The position numbers and the translations under genes are program-made. A stretch of DNA of 64,000 bases, taken from assembly GCA_030432255.1 (NCBI GenBank), contig JAUIHS010000001.1, positions 1 to 64,000 on the forward strand, in the 5' to 3' direction. The notes beneath the pieces are model-generated. The model was not told where the DNA came from. It searched no databases and saw only the letters and a list, made by a program, of their open reading frames with translations. Below are positions 52,974-61,147 of the stretch, piece after piece. This DNA comes from Phycisphaerae bacterium. Lineage in GTDB: Bacteria; Planctomycetota; Phycisphaerae; Phycisphaerales; UBA1924. How positions within the stretch are numbered: the stretch's first letter is position 1; every line of letters begins with the position of its first letter.

Positions 52974-54714
52974 TGATGCCATCCGGAGCGACATCGGGCC
53001 CGACTCCGGGAGCAACGTCAGTATTCCATGCGTCGAGGATCTCGTTGAGATCAGCGAAGGTTACGGTGCCGTCCCCGTTGGCGTCTCCCGGACAGGGCAG
53101 TGAGGGAGTCACCGGTCCGATTGTCAGTGCTTCGAGTTCAGTCGGGGCGTCCTGCCGATCGGAGGGCGTGGAGTGGGGGGTCGCCGATCCGAGGACTTCT
53201 CCAGGGGGGACGTTCGCATCGAACCAGAAGTTGTAGAGCGTTCCCCAGCGCACCGGGTTGCTGGCTGTTGACCAGGTGATTGATTCGCCCGAGAGCGTGA
53301 CAGACCACGCGTCGTTGTCATAGGGCTCGGGACCGAGAGCGCCGTCATCGTGCGTGGGTGCGTGGAATCCGACGTCCTGCACATCCGCACCGGGAGGCAG
53401 GGGGATCGACCACCCTCCGACCTGTCGATCCATGTCGACATTGTAGATCGCGTACTCATAGTGCCAGAGATGCTCGGCCACTTGACGGGCCTTCGCAGCG
53501 ATGATGGCGCGGCCGTCCGGTGACTCGAACTCGACGACTGGAAAGGACTCCGCGATGAGCGTCTGCATCGCGCCGGGCCACGCGTCGATTGCGAAGCCGG
53601 AGTTGGGTGCGATTCCCTCATCGCTGACATCCAGTCGCCATTCGACACCCTGGGGTGGGTCGCCCGAGACAGTGACGGGCTTCCAGGCGGCATTGTTCCA
53701 GACGTTGGTGTCATCCGCCGCGACGTAGTAGCCCTCCAGGAAGTAACGCGGGCCGCCTTCGAGGGAGGTGGCCCGGAGGTCGGCATCCCTGACGCGAAGG
53801 CGTCGTTGGAGCGGGTTGGTTGGTGTGGGCTCGCCGGAATGCAGGACGGAGTCTCGGTAGGTCCAGGCACCGGTCCACGGGTTGATCTCGGCACGCGGGC
53901 CCAGGCGGGGTTGGTTTGCGTTGGTTGCTGCGTTGTAGCTGTCCGTGCAGTTCAGCCCGACCTGTGCGCCACTGGACTCTCCACAGGAATCCCCGCCGCA
54001 CTCGATGGCATTGGCGCTTCCGAAGCCGTGCTTGGACCATGATTGTCCGATCTGGGTGATCCGATCTCCATCGAGTCTGAAGAGGTTTTGATTGATGAAG
54101 GGGTGTCGAGGATCGGGACTGGCGAACCAGTCGAGTTTGGCGGTTCCCACGTTGTGTGCGGTCGTTGAAGCCATCAGCGCGATCTCGTCACCCACGCGCC
54201 CGAAGAACTGGAGACTGTAGAGCCGGCAGATGTCGAGGTCACCGGTGTCCGCTTCCTCCGGTGTGTTGTCGTGGAAGTTGAGTTGCAGACGATCCCAGCG
54301 CGCATCAAATCCGGGGGTGTCATCCTGGAGCTCATAAAACTCAAATGTCCACGACCCTGCAGGATCGACGCCCGCGGGCAGGGTGCTGCTGCCGAAAAAG
54401 GGATCCCGGTCACTGAAGGGACCTCCGGATCCGAGCGCGATGGTCCGGACGCTCCCATCGGGTCGCGTGATTCGGACAAGCGCGTGATCGCCGCGCGTGC
54501 GCTGTGTGAGTGGTGAGAGGATTCCCGCCCAGTCAATGTGATCGAGCGTGTACCCACCCTGGAGTGTGATCGTCCGGCTGGAGTTGTCCGTGGCGCCGGG
54601 CGCTCCGGAACTGAAGAGACTCGCGAAGCGGATACTCTCACGGACTTCCGCGCCCGCCGACGCGGCTGACAAGAGAACGAAGGAGATCGACAGGACGCGT
54701 CGGAGGGGGTTCAT
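52912..54714 (-). CDS. Exported P-domain-like protein with Cys-bounded dockerin
   Basis: 600 residues. Signal peptide (ISFVLLSAASAGA). Residues about 30-145 resemble the proprotein-convertase P domain (DHALVRITRPDGSVRTIALG, DPAGSWTFEFYELQDDTPGF). The middle is not assigned; it contains many Trp and Gly and a WSIPLPPGADVQDVGFHAP segment. The end is a dockerin pair, CPGDANGDGTVTFADLNEIL and DGIINAQDLQ, finishing at AAECRSG. GGAG is 9 nt before the ATG. Convergent overlap with the YncE-like gene of 62 nt. Confidence 0.75.
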   Translation of the reverse strand: MNPLRRVLSISFVLLSAASAGAEVRESIRFASLFSSGAPGATDNSSRTITLQGGYTLDHIDWAGILSPLTQRTRGDHALVRITRPDGSVRTIALGSGGPFSDRDPFFGSSTLPAGVDPAGSWTFEFYELQDDTPGFDARWDRLQLNFHDNTPEEADTGDLDICRLYSLQFFGRVGDEIALMASTTAHNVGTAKLDWFASPDPRHPFINQNLFRLDGDRITQIGQSWSKHGFGSANAIECGGDSCGESSGAQVGLNCTDSYNAATNANQPRLGPRAEINPWTGAWTYRDSVLHSGEPTPTNPLQRRLRVRDADLRATSLEGGPRYFLEGYYVAADDTNVWNNAAWKPVTVSGDPPQGVEWRLDVSDEGIAPNSGFAIDAWPGAMQTLIAESFPVVEFESPDGRAIIAAKARQVAEHLWHYEYAIYNVDMDRQVGGWSIPLPPGADVQDVGFHAPTHDDGALGPEPYDNDAWSVTLSGESITWSTASNPVRWGTLYNFWFDANVPPGEVLGSATPHSTPSDRQDAPTELEALTIGPVTPSLPCPGDANGDGTVTFADLNEILDAWNTDVAPGVGPDVAPDGIINAQDLQVTLEYWAAECRSG

Positions 54715-54823
54715 GATGGGGTGCTCCGGATCAGGTGTGCCTCTCTATCGTACGCATGGATTCGGCGGCGTCCAAGACATATGCGTGACTCGCCGTGGGA
54801 AGGCGTTCCTGAAGCAGGGATGC

Positions 54824-54829
54824 TATGTT
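54824..54829 (+). promoter_or_regulatory. -10 hexamer TATGTT for the GNAT gene
   Basis: TATGTT, then CTCGCC, then ATG 54836. Confidence 0.65.
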
Positions 54830-54835
54830 CTCGCC

Positions 54836-55612
54836 ATGTCAGATCGCATGACCCTCAGCGAACTCGTGGACCTCGATGTCGATTACGCAGCTTTCAATGC
54901 GTTGAAGACCATCAGTGATGTCCGCGAGTCGGAGTTTCGGGATCTTCGAGTCGGAGGCGTCGCAGTCACCAGGGACGACTGCCGCGGCCCGGGCTACTAC
55001 AACCGGATCGTCCTGCGTGAGGCGATCAGTGCCGGGGCACTGGATCAGGCGATGGAAGTCCTGGAGGGTTGCCAGTGCATTCGTGTCGACATGCCCGGTG
55101 AACTGTCCGGGGTGATGGCGTCCATGCTGGCAGAGCGCGGCTTCGCGCAGTCGTCCCGGTTGCTGTGGCTCGAGTCGGTTGAGGATGTTGGTCCTTCAAC
55201 TGTCGAGGTGCGGCGTCTCGCGGACGCTGAGGTCGACCTGCTGGCGCCACTGCTCGGGATCGATGATGTGCATGCACCACTCTGGCGATCACGCTCAGTG
55301 CACCTGGCGACGGAGCAGTTCCGGGTGTTTGTCGTGGAAGCGGACGGTGAGATTGTTGCGATGGCGACGAGTTACATCCGTGGCAGAAACGTCCTGCTCG
55401 GGAACGCTGAGACGCGCCCGCAGTTTCGTCGTCGAGGCTTCCACGCGGCGCTCGTGCAGGTGCGTGTGCGTGATGCGCGTGAGGCGGGTGCGATGCATGT
55501 CGTGACGGACGTCGAGCCGGACAGCGCCAGCCACCGGAACTGCCTTCGTCTCGGATTCGAAGCGCGATGCGAGATGCAGGTCTGGGAGCGGGAGGCCTCG
55601 TCCGGCACTTGA
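54836..55612 (+). CDS. GNAT family N-acetyltransferase
   Basis: 258 residues. The C-terminal half holds the GNAT core: VVEADGEIVAMATSYIRG, then NAETRPQFRRRGFHAALVQV (the acetyl-CoA-binding RRxG loop) and SHRNCLRLGFEARCEMQVW. The N-terminal half (residues 1-120) may be a second, decayed GNAT domain. Substrate unknown. The in-frame upstream codons to 54548 precede the -10 box. Confidence 0.83.
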   Translation: MSDRMTLSELVDLDVDYAAFNALKTISDVRESEFRDLRVGGVAVTRDDCRGPGYYNRIVLREAISAGALDQAMEVLEGCQCIRVDMPGELSGVMASMLAERGFAQSSRLLWLESVEDVGPSTVEVRRLADAEVDLLAPLLGIDDVHAPLWRSRSVHLATEQFRVFVVEADGEIVAMATSYIRGRNVLLGNAETRPQFRRRGFHAALVQVRVRDAREAGAMHVVTDVEPDSASHRNCLRLGFEARCEMQVWEREASSGT

Positions 55613-55625
55613 TCGGCTCTCGCGA

Positions 55626-56621
55626 TCACGATTCGCCCTGCGTATCGACTGATGCGTTCCGACCTGAGATGGCCTGCTTGGGGGTTCGGTCGGCGTTGTA
55701 GAGTCCCCAGTGCTTCTCGGCTTCGGCGGGATGATTGCCACCCTTCCAGTTCTCATCGAAGGCGACGAAGTAGAAATGCGCCTGGTGCGTTTCCTCGGCC
55801 CAGCTTCGATAGGCCCGGTAGAAGAGTTCCTGTTGCTTCTCTCCCGCGACCCCCTTCATCAGTTCAGCCTGTTCGCCGGTCTGGAGTCGGCTGGTGGCCC
55901 AGCCGGTTTCGCAGTGTACGATGGTAAGATCCGGATGGACGCTCTGAACCTCTGTGATCTGCTGCCGTGTCCACGTGAGCGCGTTGGCAAGTGGTTGCTT
56001 GTTCCACATGGCGTAGGCATGCAGGCCCAGGAAGTCGCACTCGGCAGCGACAGCACGGGACTCGGGCTTGTTCCAGAAAGCGTAGTCGTCGCAGGTTGTG
56101 ACAGGAACTTCGGTTCCATCGCGCACTTCACGGATGTAGCGGATAAGAGTCTGCTGCTCGACCCGGTGACCGGACCAGTACACCTGAGTCTCGTTGCCGA
56201 CATTGATCGCGATCACGACATCGGGGAAGGCATTGGCAACACGAATGACCTGAGTCACCTCGGAGCGGTTGGCCTGCACCTGCTCATCGGCGGACTCGGT
56301 GGTCAGCCAGGCGCCGGCCATCACGCGAATCGGCAGCTTGTCCTCGCGGATGATGCGACAGGTGCGCTCGACGTTCCGCGTTCCATACATGCGCAGGAGA
56401 TTCCAGTGTCGAGCGATGATATGGAGGTCCTCCCGGAGGTCAGCGTCCGTCGGCGCATCGCCCTCGGGTGACTGTCCATCCCGGTACTCGCCGTAGCTGA
56501 TGCCCGCGCCGATCCATATGCCATCGAGCGTGAGGTTGAGAGGCCTCGGATCATCGACGGGCGCTGCGTGCGCCATCGGCGTTGCGATCAGGGCAATGAG
56601 GATGAAGAGGGTACGGAACAT
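55626..56621 (-). CDS. Exported GH17-like beta-1,3-glucanase
   Basis: 331 residues from ATG 56621 with AGAGG 7 nt upstream. Signal peptide (LFILIALIATPMAHA). TIM-barrel motifs: GIWIGAGISYGEY, IAINVGNETQVYW (acid/base in NE), IVHCETGWATSRL (nucleophile E) and FVAFDENWKGGNHPAEAEKH. This matches GH17 exo- or endo-beta-1,3-glucanase organisation. The longer in-frame extension to 57323 runs through the sigma gene on the other strand and is rejected. Confidence 0.82.
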   Translation of the reverse strand: MFRTLFILIALIATPMAHAAPVDDPRPLNLTLDGIWIGAGISYGEYRDGQSPEGDAPTDADLREDLHIIARHWNLLRMYGTRNVERTCRIIREDKLPIRVMAGAWLTTESADEQVQANRSEVTQVIRVANAFPDVVIAINVGNETQVYWSGHRVEQQTLIRYIREVRDGTEVPVTTCDDYAFWNKPESRAVAAECDFLGLHAYAMWNKQPLANALTWTRQQITEVQSVHPDLTIVHCETGWATSRLQTGEQAELMKGVAGEKQQELFYRAYRSWAEETHQAHFYFVAFDENWKGGNHPAEAEKHWGLYNADRTPKQAISGRNASVDTQGES

Positions 56622-56722
56622 GGGCAACCTCTTGAGCGTGGGTTGTGAGACCGGATAACGGCGAGGCATGGTCATCATACGTCGGACTCCGAATCCGTTG
56701 CGGGCGCTACCTGACACCGCCG

Positions 56723-56728
56723 TATAAT
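56723..56728 (+). promoter_or_regulatory. -10 hexamer TATAAT for the ECF sigma-kinase unit
   Basis: Consensus TATAAT with a possible TTGCGG -35 19 nt upstream. The sigma ATG is 46 nt further, after a Shine-Dalgarno GGAGTG, so this promoter is not leaderless. Confidence 0.6.
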
Positions 56729-56774
56729 GCCCGGGACCAGTGTCGTTGACCAAGGATCTCCTGCCGGAGTGCTC

Positions 56775-57341
56775 ATGTCTGATGGCTTTCAACTGACCCG
56801 TATCCTCCGTAGCGATGCGGAGCCGTCGCCGGACGATGTCAACGAAATCACGCCGATGCTCTACGCGCAGCTTCGCGAACTGGCGTCGGCATACCTGCGT
56901 CACGAACGCGCCGATCACACACTCCAGCCGACCGCACTTGTACACGAGGCGTACATGAGGCTGGTCGACCAGACCGAGGTTCCGTGGTCGGATGCGATGC
57001 ACTTCCGCGGGATTGCCGCGAGGGTCATGCGTCAGGTTCTCGTGGACCATGCTCGGAAGCATGGCGCGCTGAAGCGTGGCGGTGGTTATCATCGGGTCAC
57101 ACTGACGGCGGGGCTGGCTGACCAGGGCATTCCGGACCTTGATGTGCTCGAACTCGAGCACCTGCTGGTCAAACTCGCGGGCCTCGATGAGCGCAAGGCA
57201 AGGACGGTTGAACTGCTCTTCTTCGGTGGCATGACGCATCGTGAGGCGGCCCGGATGCTGGGTGTGTCGCGGAAGACGGTCGAGGCGGACTGGTACATGG
57301 CTCGTGCGTGGCTGAGCAGTCAACTCGGAAAGGACGACTGA
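56775..57341 (+). CDS. Planctomycete-type ECF sigma factor (Sigma70_ECF family)
   Basis: 188 residues from ATG 56775 with GGAGTG 5 nt upstream. Characteristic opening ITPMLYAQLRELASAYLRHE then RADHTLQPTALVHEAYMRLV, and region 4 LFFGGMTHREAARMLGVSRK. This is the subfamily found beside Ser/Thr kinases in planctomycetes. Its last base is the first of the kinase gene's ATG (TGATG), so the two are translationally coupled. Confidence 0.9.
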   Translation: MSDGFQLTRILRSDAEPSPDDVNEITPMLYAQLRELASAYLRHERADHTLQPTALVHEAYMRLVDQTEVPWSDAMHFRGIAARVMRQVLVDHARKHGALKRGGGYHRVTLTAGLADQGIPDLDVLELEHLLVKLAGLDERKARTVELLFFGGMTHREAARMLGVSRKTVEADWYMARAWLSSQLGKDD

Positions 57342-60154
57342 TGGATCCCGGGCATTTTGAACGGGTCAGCGCTCTCTTTGAGCGGGCGCGAGAGATGCCC
57401 GAGGGTGAGCTTGAGGCGTTCATGAATGAGGCGTGTGGCAGTGATGCAGCGCTGCGCCGGGAGATGGAGTCCCTGCTGGCCGCCCATCGGGAGAAGAGTC
57501 CACTTGACGGGTGCGAGCCGGGGGAGATGGCGGGACGGCTGGCGTCTGATCTGAGAGACGATGGGCGTGCACCGGAGCGCATTGGTCGGTTCCGGGTCGT
57601 GGGGATGGTCGGCGAGGGGGGAATGGGTGTTGTCTATGAGGCCATGCAGGACACCCCGGCCCGTTCCGTGGCGGTCAAAGTCATTCAGTTGGGGATGAAC
57701 ACGAAGCAGGTGATCGCCCGCTTCGAGGCGGAGCGGAGCGCATTGGCGCGCATGGATCATCCGGGGATTGCGATGGTTTTCGATGCAGGCGCCACGGAAG
57801 AGGGCCGCCCGTGGTTCGCCATGGAACTGGTGCGAGGAGTCTCACTCGTTCAGCACTGCGACCTGGAGCGGCTTGGTCTCAGGGATCGGCTGTCCCTGTT
57901 CATGGAGGTCTGCAAGGCGATTCAGCATGCGCATCAGAAGGGGATCATCCATCGAGATATCAAGCCTTCAAATGTACTTGTGACGGTGCAGGATGACGTG
58001 CCTCAGCCGAAGGTGATCGACTTTGGGATCGCGAAGGCGACGGATACCGAAGAGGATGGGCGGTCCGTGTTTACGAGGCACGGTCAGTTGATCGGGACCC
58101 CTGCGTACATGGCGCCCGAGCAGGCGGATGGCGCGGCTTCCGACATCGATACGCGCGCGGATATCTATTCGCTGGGGGCGCTCCTGTACGAACTGCTGAC
58201 GGGCAGTACACCCTTGGATACCACAGCGCTGCGCGGCCGGGGTATGGTTGAGATGATCCGGGTGATCCGGGAGGATGATCCGCAGACGCCCAGCACGTGG
58301 CTGACCGGGAGGGGAGCGGAGGCTGTCGTGGTGGCGCGGTCGCGGGGCACGGTTCCGGGGTCACTTGTGACAGAGATTCGGGGTGACCTGGACTGGATCG
58401 TGATGAAGTGCCTGGAGAAGCAGCCGGACGATCGGTACACCTCGGCGGCTGAACTCGCGAGCGACATCCGGAGATTCCTGGAGGATGAGCCTGTCCTTGC
58501 GCGGCCGCATGATGCGGTGTATCGACTCCGAAAATTCGTGAAGCGGCATCGGGGTCAGGTCATCGCAGCGTTCGCATTGCTGCTTGTCCTCATTCTTGGC
58601 ATGGTGGGCACGACGATCGGAATGCTGAGGGCGAGTGAACGAGCGGAGCAGGTTCAACTGGTTTCAGAGTTCCAGGCAGAGCAGTTGGGCGCCATTCAGC
58701 CGGAAGTCATGGGGCAGCAACTGCGTGAGGCCATCATGCAGGAGGTTACCGGTGGGGACGAGCAGGAAATGAAAGAGATGCTCTCGCGTGTGAATTTCAC
58801 GAACATCGCGTTGGGCGCCCTGGAGAGTAGCATCTTCACGAACTCGATTGATGCCATCGATGAGCAGTTTGCAACAGAGCCGGTCGTGAAGGCGCAGCTG
58901 CTTCAGACGTTATCGAGCACGATGGATGAACTGGGGATGTACTCAGCAGCGCTCGATCCACAGGAACGCGCGCTCGCGATCAGGCGCGAGGAGTTCGGGA
59001 ACCGGCATCCGGCCACGATCGAATCGATGGGACTCATGGCGGTACTGCTGTTGAACCTCGGAGAAGTGGACAGGGCAATTGCGTTGAGCCGAGAGGCGAT
59101 CGAAGCCAGCACCACTCTGCACGGGGGTGATGATGATCAGACGATGACACTGCGATCCAATCTGGGTACCTTGCTGCGTCGAAGCGGCGATCTCGCGGCA
59201 GCGGATCAGGAGACCACCCGGGTTCTGGAGTGGCGGAAGCGCGAACTGGGTCCGGAGAATCCGCTGACGCTCACCACGATGAACAATCTCGCGATCATCG
59301 CAAAGCGCAGAGGCGAACTGGAGCGCGCTCGACGACTGTACGAGTCGGTTCTTGAGGCGAAGATGCGTGTGGTCGGGCCTCAACACCTGGATACTGCTCA
59401 GATCCTGGTGAGTCTCGGCGCGTTCCACAAAGACATGAGTGAGTTCGAGGCTGCCGAAACGTACTACAACAACGCGTTGGACATCCGCCGGACGCTCCTT
59501 GGAGATGACCATTCGGCTACCCTGGAGGTTCTCAATAACCTTGGCCTGCTGATGCTGGCCATGGGTCGTCTGGAGCGGGCAGAGGGATACCTGCGCGAAG
59601 TCGTCGATGCCTATCGGCGGCTATTCGGTGATGCCCACCCGGATACGCTGACGGTCATGTCAAACTTTGGCGGTCTCATGCGCGAGCAGGGGCGGAATCA
59701 GGAAGCGTTTGATCTCTGGATTGACTGCCTGGCGTCCAGCCAGACCCTTCGGGGCGAGAATCATCCCGGGACACTGATCATCCACAGCAACCTCGCGAGC
59801 GCACTGCTCGATCTGGATCGTCCGGACACGGCGTTCGTGCATGCCGATCGTGCGGTCGAACTCGGGCAACCGGTGCTCGGTGAGTCCCACTGGTATCTCG
59901 GGGTCTTCATTCAGCGGCGGGGCGAAGCCCTGGAACGCCTCGGTCGGTGGAACGCGGCGGGGGAGGACTTGATTCGTGCCCACCAGATCATGCTTGAGAC
60001 CTTTGGTGAGGATCACAGCCGGACGGTGACAGTGGTGGAGGTGCTCGTGCGTCACTATGAGCGACGTGCCGAGGCCGAGCCAGAGGGAGGCTATGACGAG
60101 CGCGCATCGGAGTGGCGGGCCCGCCTGAGACCCGAAGAGGAAACGTCAGACTAA
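57341..60154 (+). CDS. Receptor-like Ser/Thr kinase with TPR array, coupled to sigma factor
   Basis: 937 residues. Kinase about 75-370: GEGGMGVVYEA, AVKVIQLG, IIHRDIKPSNVLV, VIDFGIAK, GTPAYMAPEQ. One membrane helix near 405-430 (IAAFALLLVLILGMVGTTIG). The rest is an array of TPR repeats of about 42 residues (GNRHPATIESMGLMA, GDDHSATLEVLNNLG, GDAHPDTLTVMSNFG). The kinase probably controls the sigma factor or reports to it. The domain order equals that of the kinase at 30535-33171, so the two are paralogues. Confidence 0.92.
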   Translation: MDPGHFERVSALFERAREMPEGELEAFMNEACGSDAALRREMESLLAAHREKSPLDGCEPGEMAGRLASDLRDDGRAPERIGRFRVVGMVGEGGMGVVYEAMQDTPARSVAVKVIQLGMNTKQVIARFEAERSALARMDHPGIAMVFDAGATEEGRPWFAMELVRGVSLVQHCDLERLGLRDRLSLFMEVCKAIQHAHQKGIIHRDIKPSNVLVTVQDDVPQPKVIDFGIAKATDTEEDGRSVFTRHGQLIGTPAYMAPEQADGAASDIDTRADIYSLGALLYELLTGSTPLDTTALRGRGMVEMIRVIREDDPQTPSTWLTGRGAEAVVVARSRGTVPGSLVTEIRGDLDWIVMKCLEKQPDDRYTSAAELASDIRRFLEDEPVLARPHDAVYRLRKFVKRHRGQVIAAFALLLVLILGMVGTTIGMLRASERAEQVQLVSEFQAEQLGAIQPEVMGQQLREAIMQEVTGGDEQEMKEMLSRVNFTNIALGALESSIFTNSIDAIDEQFATEPVVKAQLLQTLSSTMDELGMYSAALDPQERALAIRREEFGNRHPATIESMGLMAVLLLNLGEVDRAIALSREAIEASTTLHGGDDDQTMTLRSNLGTLLRRSGDLAAADQETTRVLEWRKRELGPENPLTLTTMNNLAIIAKRRGELERARRLYESVLEAKMRVVGPQHLDTAQILVSLGAFHKDMSEFEAAETYYNNALDIRRTLLGDDHSATLEVLNNLGLLMLAMGRLERAEGYLREVVDAYRRLFGDAHPDTLTVMSNFGGLMREQGRNQEAFDLWIDCLASSQTLRGENHPGTLIIHSNLASALLDLDRPDTAFVHADRAVELGQPVLGESHWYLGVFIQRRGEALERLGRWNAAGEDLIRAHQIMLETFGEDHSRTVTVVEVLVRHYERRAEAEPEGGYDERASEWRARLRPEEETSD

Positions 60155-60169
60155 GACGGGAGTTGTGGC

Positions 60170-61136
60170 TCAGTCATTGTCAGTGTCGCCGAAGACGACC
60201 TCTGCTTCACGCACGATGCTGTCCGGGATGTCCTGCCCGATCCGGTCGGCGACGACCAGGTTGACAGCACGCGCGGCGTCCGGCGAGGTGTGTTCACCGG
60301 TCCGGCCCTCATCGAACATCTGAGCGACCCGGCGTCCCTGTCGACTGTGGGTCCACGCTCAAGCCGATCAGGGAGCCTGCCCGGACCATGGGCGCGGAGA
60401 AACCGAAGACCGCAATGCGATTTCGAAGTGCTTCGAGGAGGACGGCCTTCACGACAGCGCCGTCATAGACGGCGGGGTCGGGGTGGGCCCACATGATGTC
60501 GACGTTCTGTTCGAAGAGCTTTCGGATGCCATCCATGGGCGAACTGATGGCAGGATCGTCAAGGTCAACTGTGACCAGATCAAACTCCGTGCCGATGAAG
60601 CTGCGGATCTGATCGACTCGTGACTGCGAGGAAGCGGAGCCGGACCGATACAGGACTCCGAGTCTGCGGGCCTTGGGGAGTGCGCCGCGAATGAGATCAA
60701 GTTGATCACCGAGCGCGACCTCCGCACTGATCCCGCTCGTGTTCTCCCGCTCTGTGAGGCCGAGTTCCTTCGGTGCACGCACGAGAGTGTAGTGCAGACG
60801 TACGTCGGGTCTGAGTGTTCGTGCCAGTGTGCCCGCCGCTTTGCCGCCGATGGCGATGATGCCATCGGTCTTGGCCAAGTCAGTTGACTCGCTCAAGCTC
60901 TCAAGCGTGACGGCACGCGCGGTATGCCCGGCGCGCTCGAGTTCATCGATGCACGCATCAGAGGCTGACCGATAGTGCTCTGTCTCACCTGAGAGCACGA
61001 CAAGAGCGTGATCCGCGTCACTCGTCGGAGTGAGTGCCAGCATCAGCGCCCATGTGAGCATCGTGCCGCGCAATCCGATTGAGCGGATATGGAGCCGCGA
61101 GCGGCGATGCAGGATGTTCAAGCAGGGCAGTGACAT
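60170..61136 (-). pseudogene. ABC_sub_bind-family substrate-binding protein, single-base frameshift
   Basis: The opening frame (61136-60342) encodes a signal peptide and an ABC_sub_bind domain (ALVVLSGETEHYRSASDACI, ADALVVL-like IIAIGGKAAGT, RLGVLYRSGSASSQSRVDQI, NVDIMWAHPDPAVYDGAV). After the block VDPQS the frame hits a stop at 60309, but the +1 frame continues as QGRRVAQMFDEGRTGEHTSP to a stop at 60170-60172. The whole is 967 nt, one base longer than a multiple of three. The extra base is at about 60341. It reads as a sequencing error or recent inactivation, since the rest of the gene is sound. Confidence 0.85.
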
Positions 61137-61147
61137 GAGTGGGGCGT

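Noticed and set aside
56621..57323. N-terminal extension of the GH17-like gene to 57323
   Set aside because: It would run antisense through the sigma gene, and a signal peptide with a Shine-Dalgarno begins at 56621.
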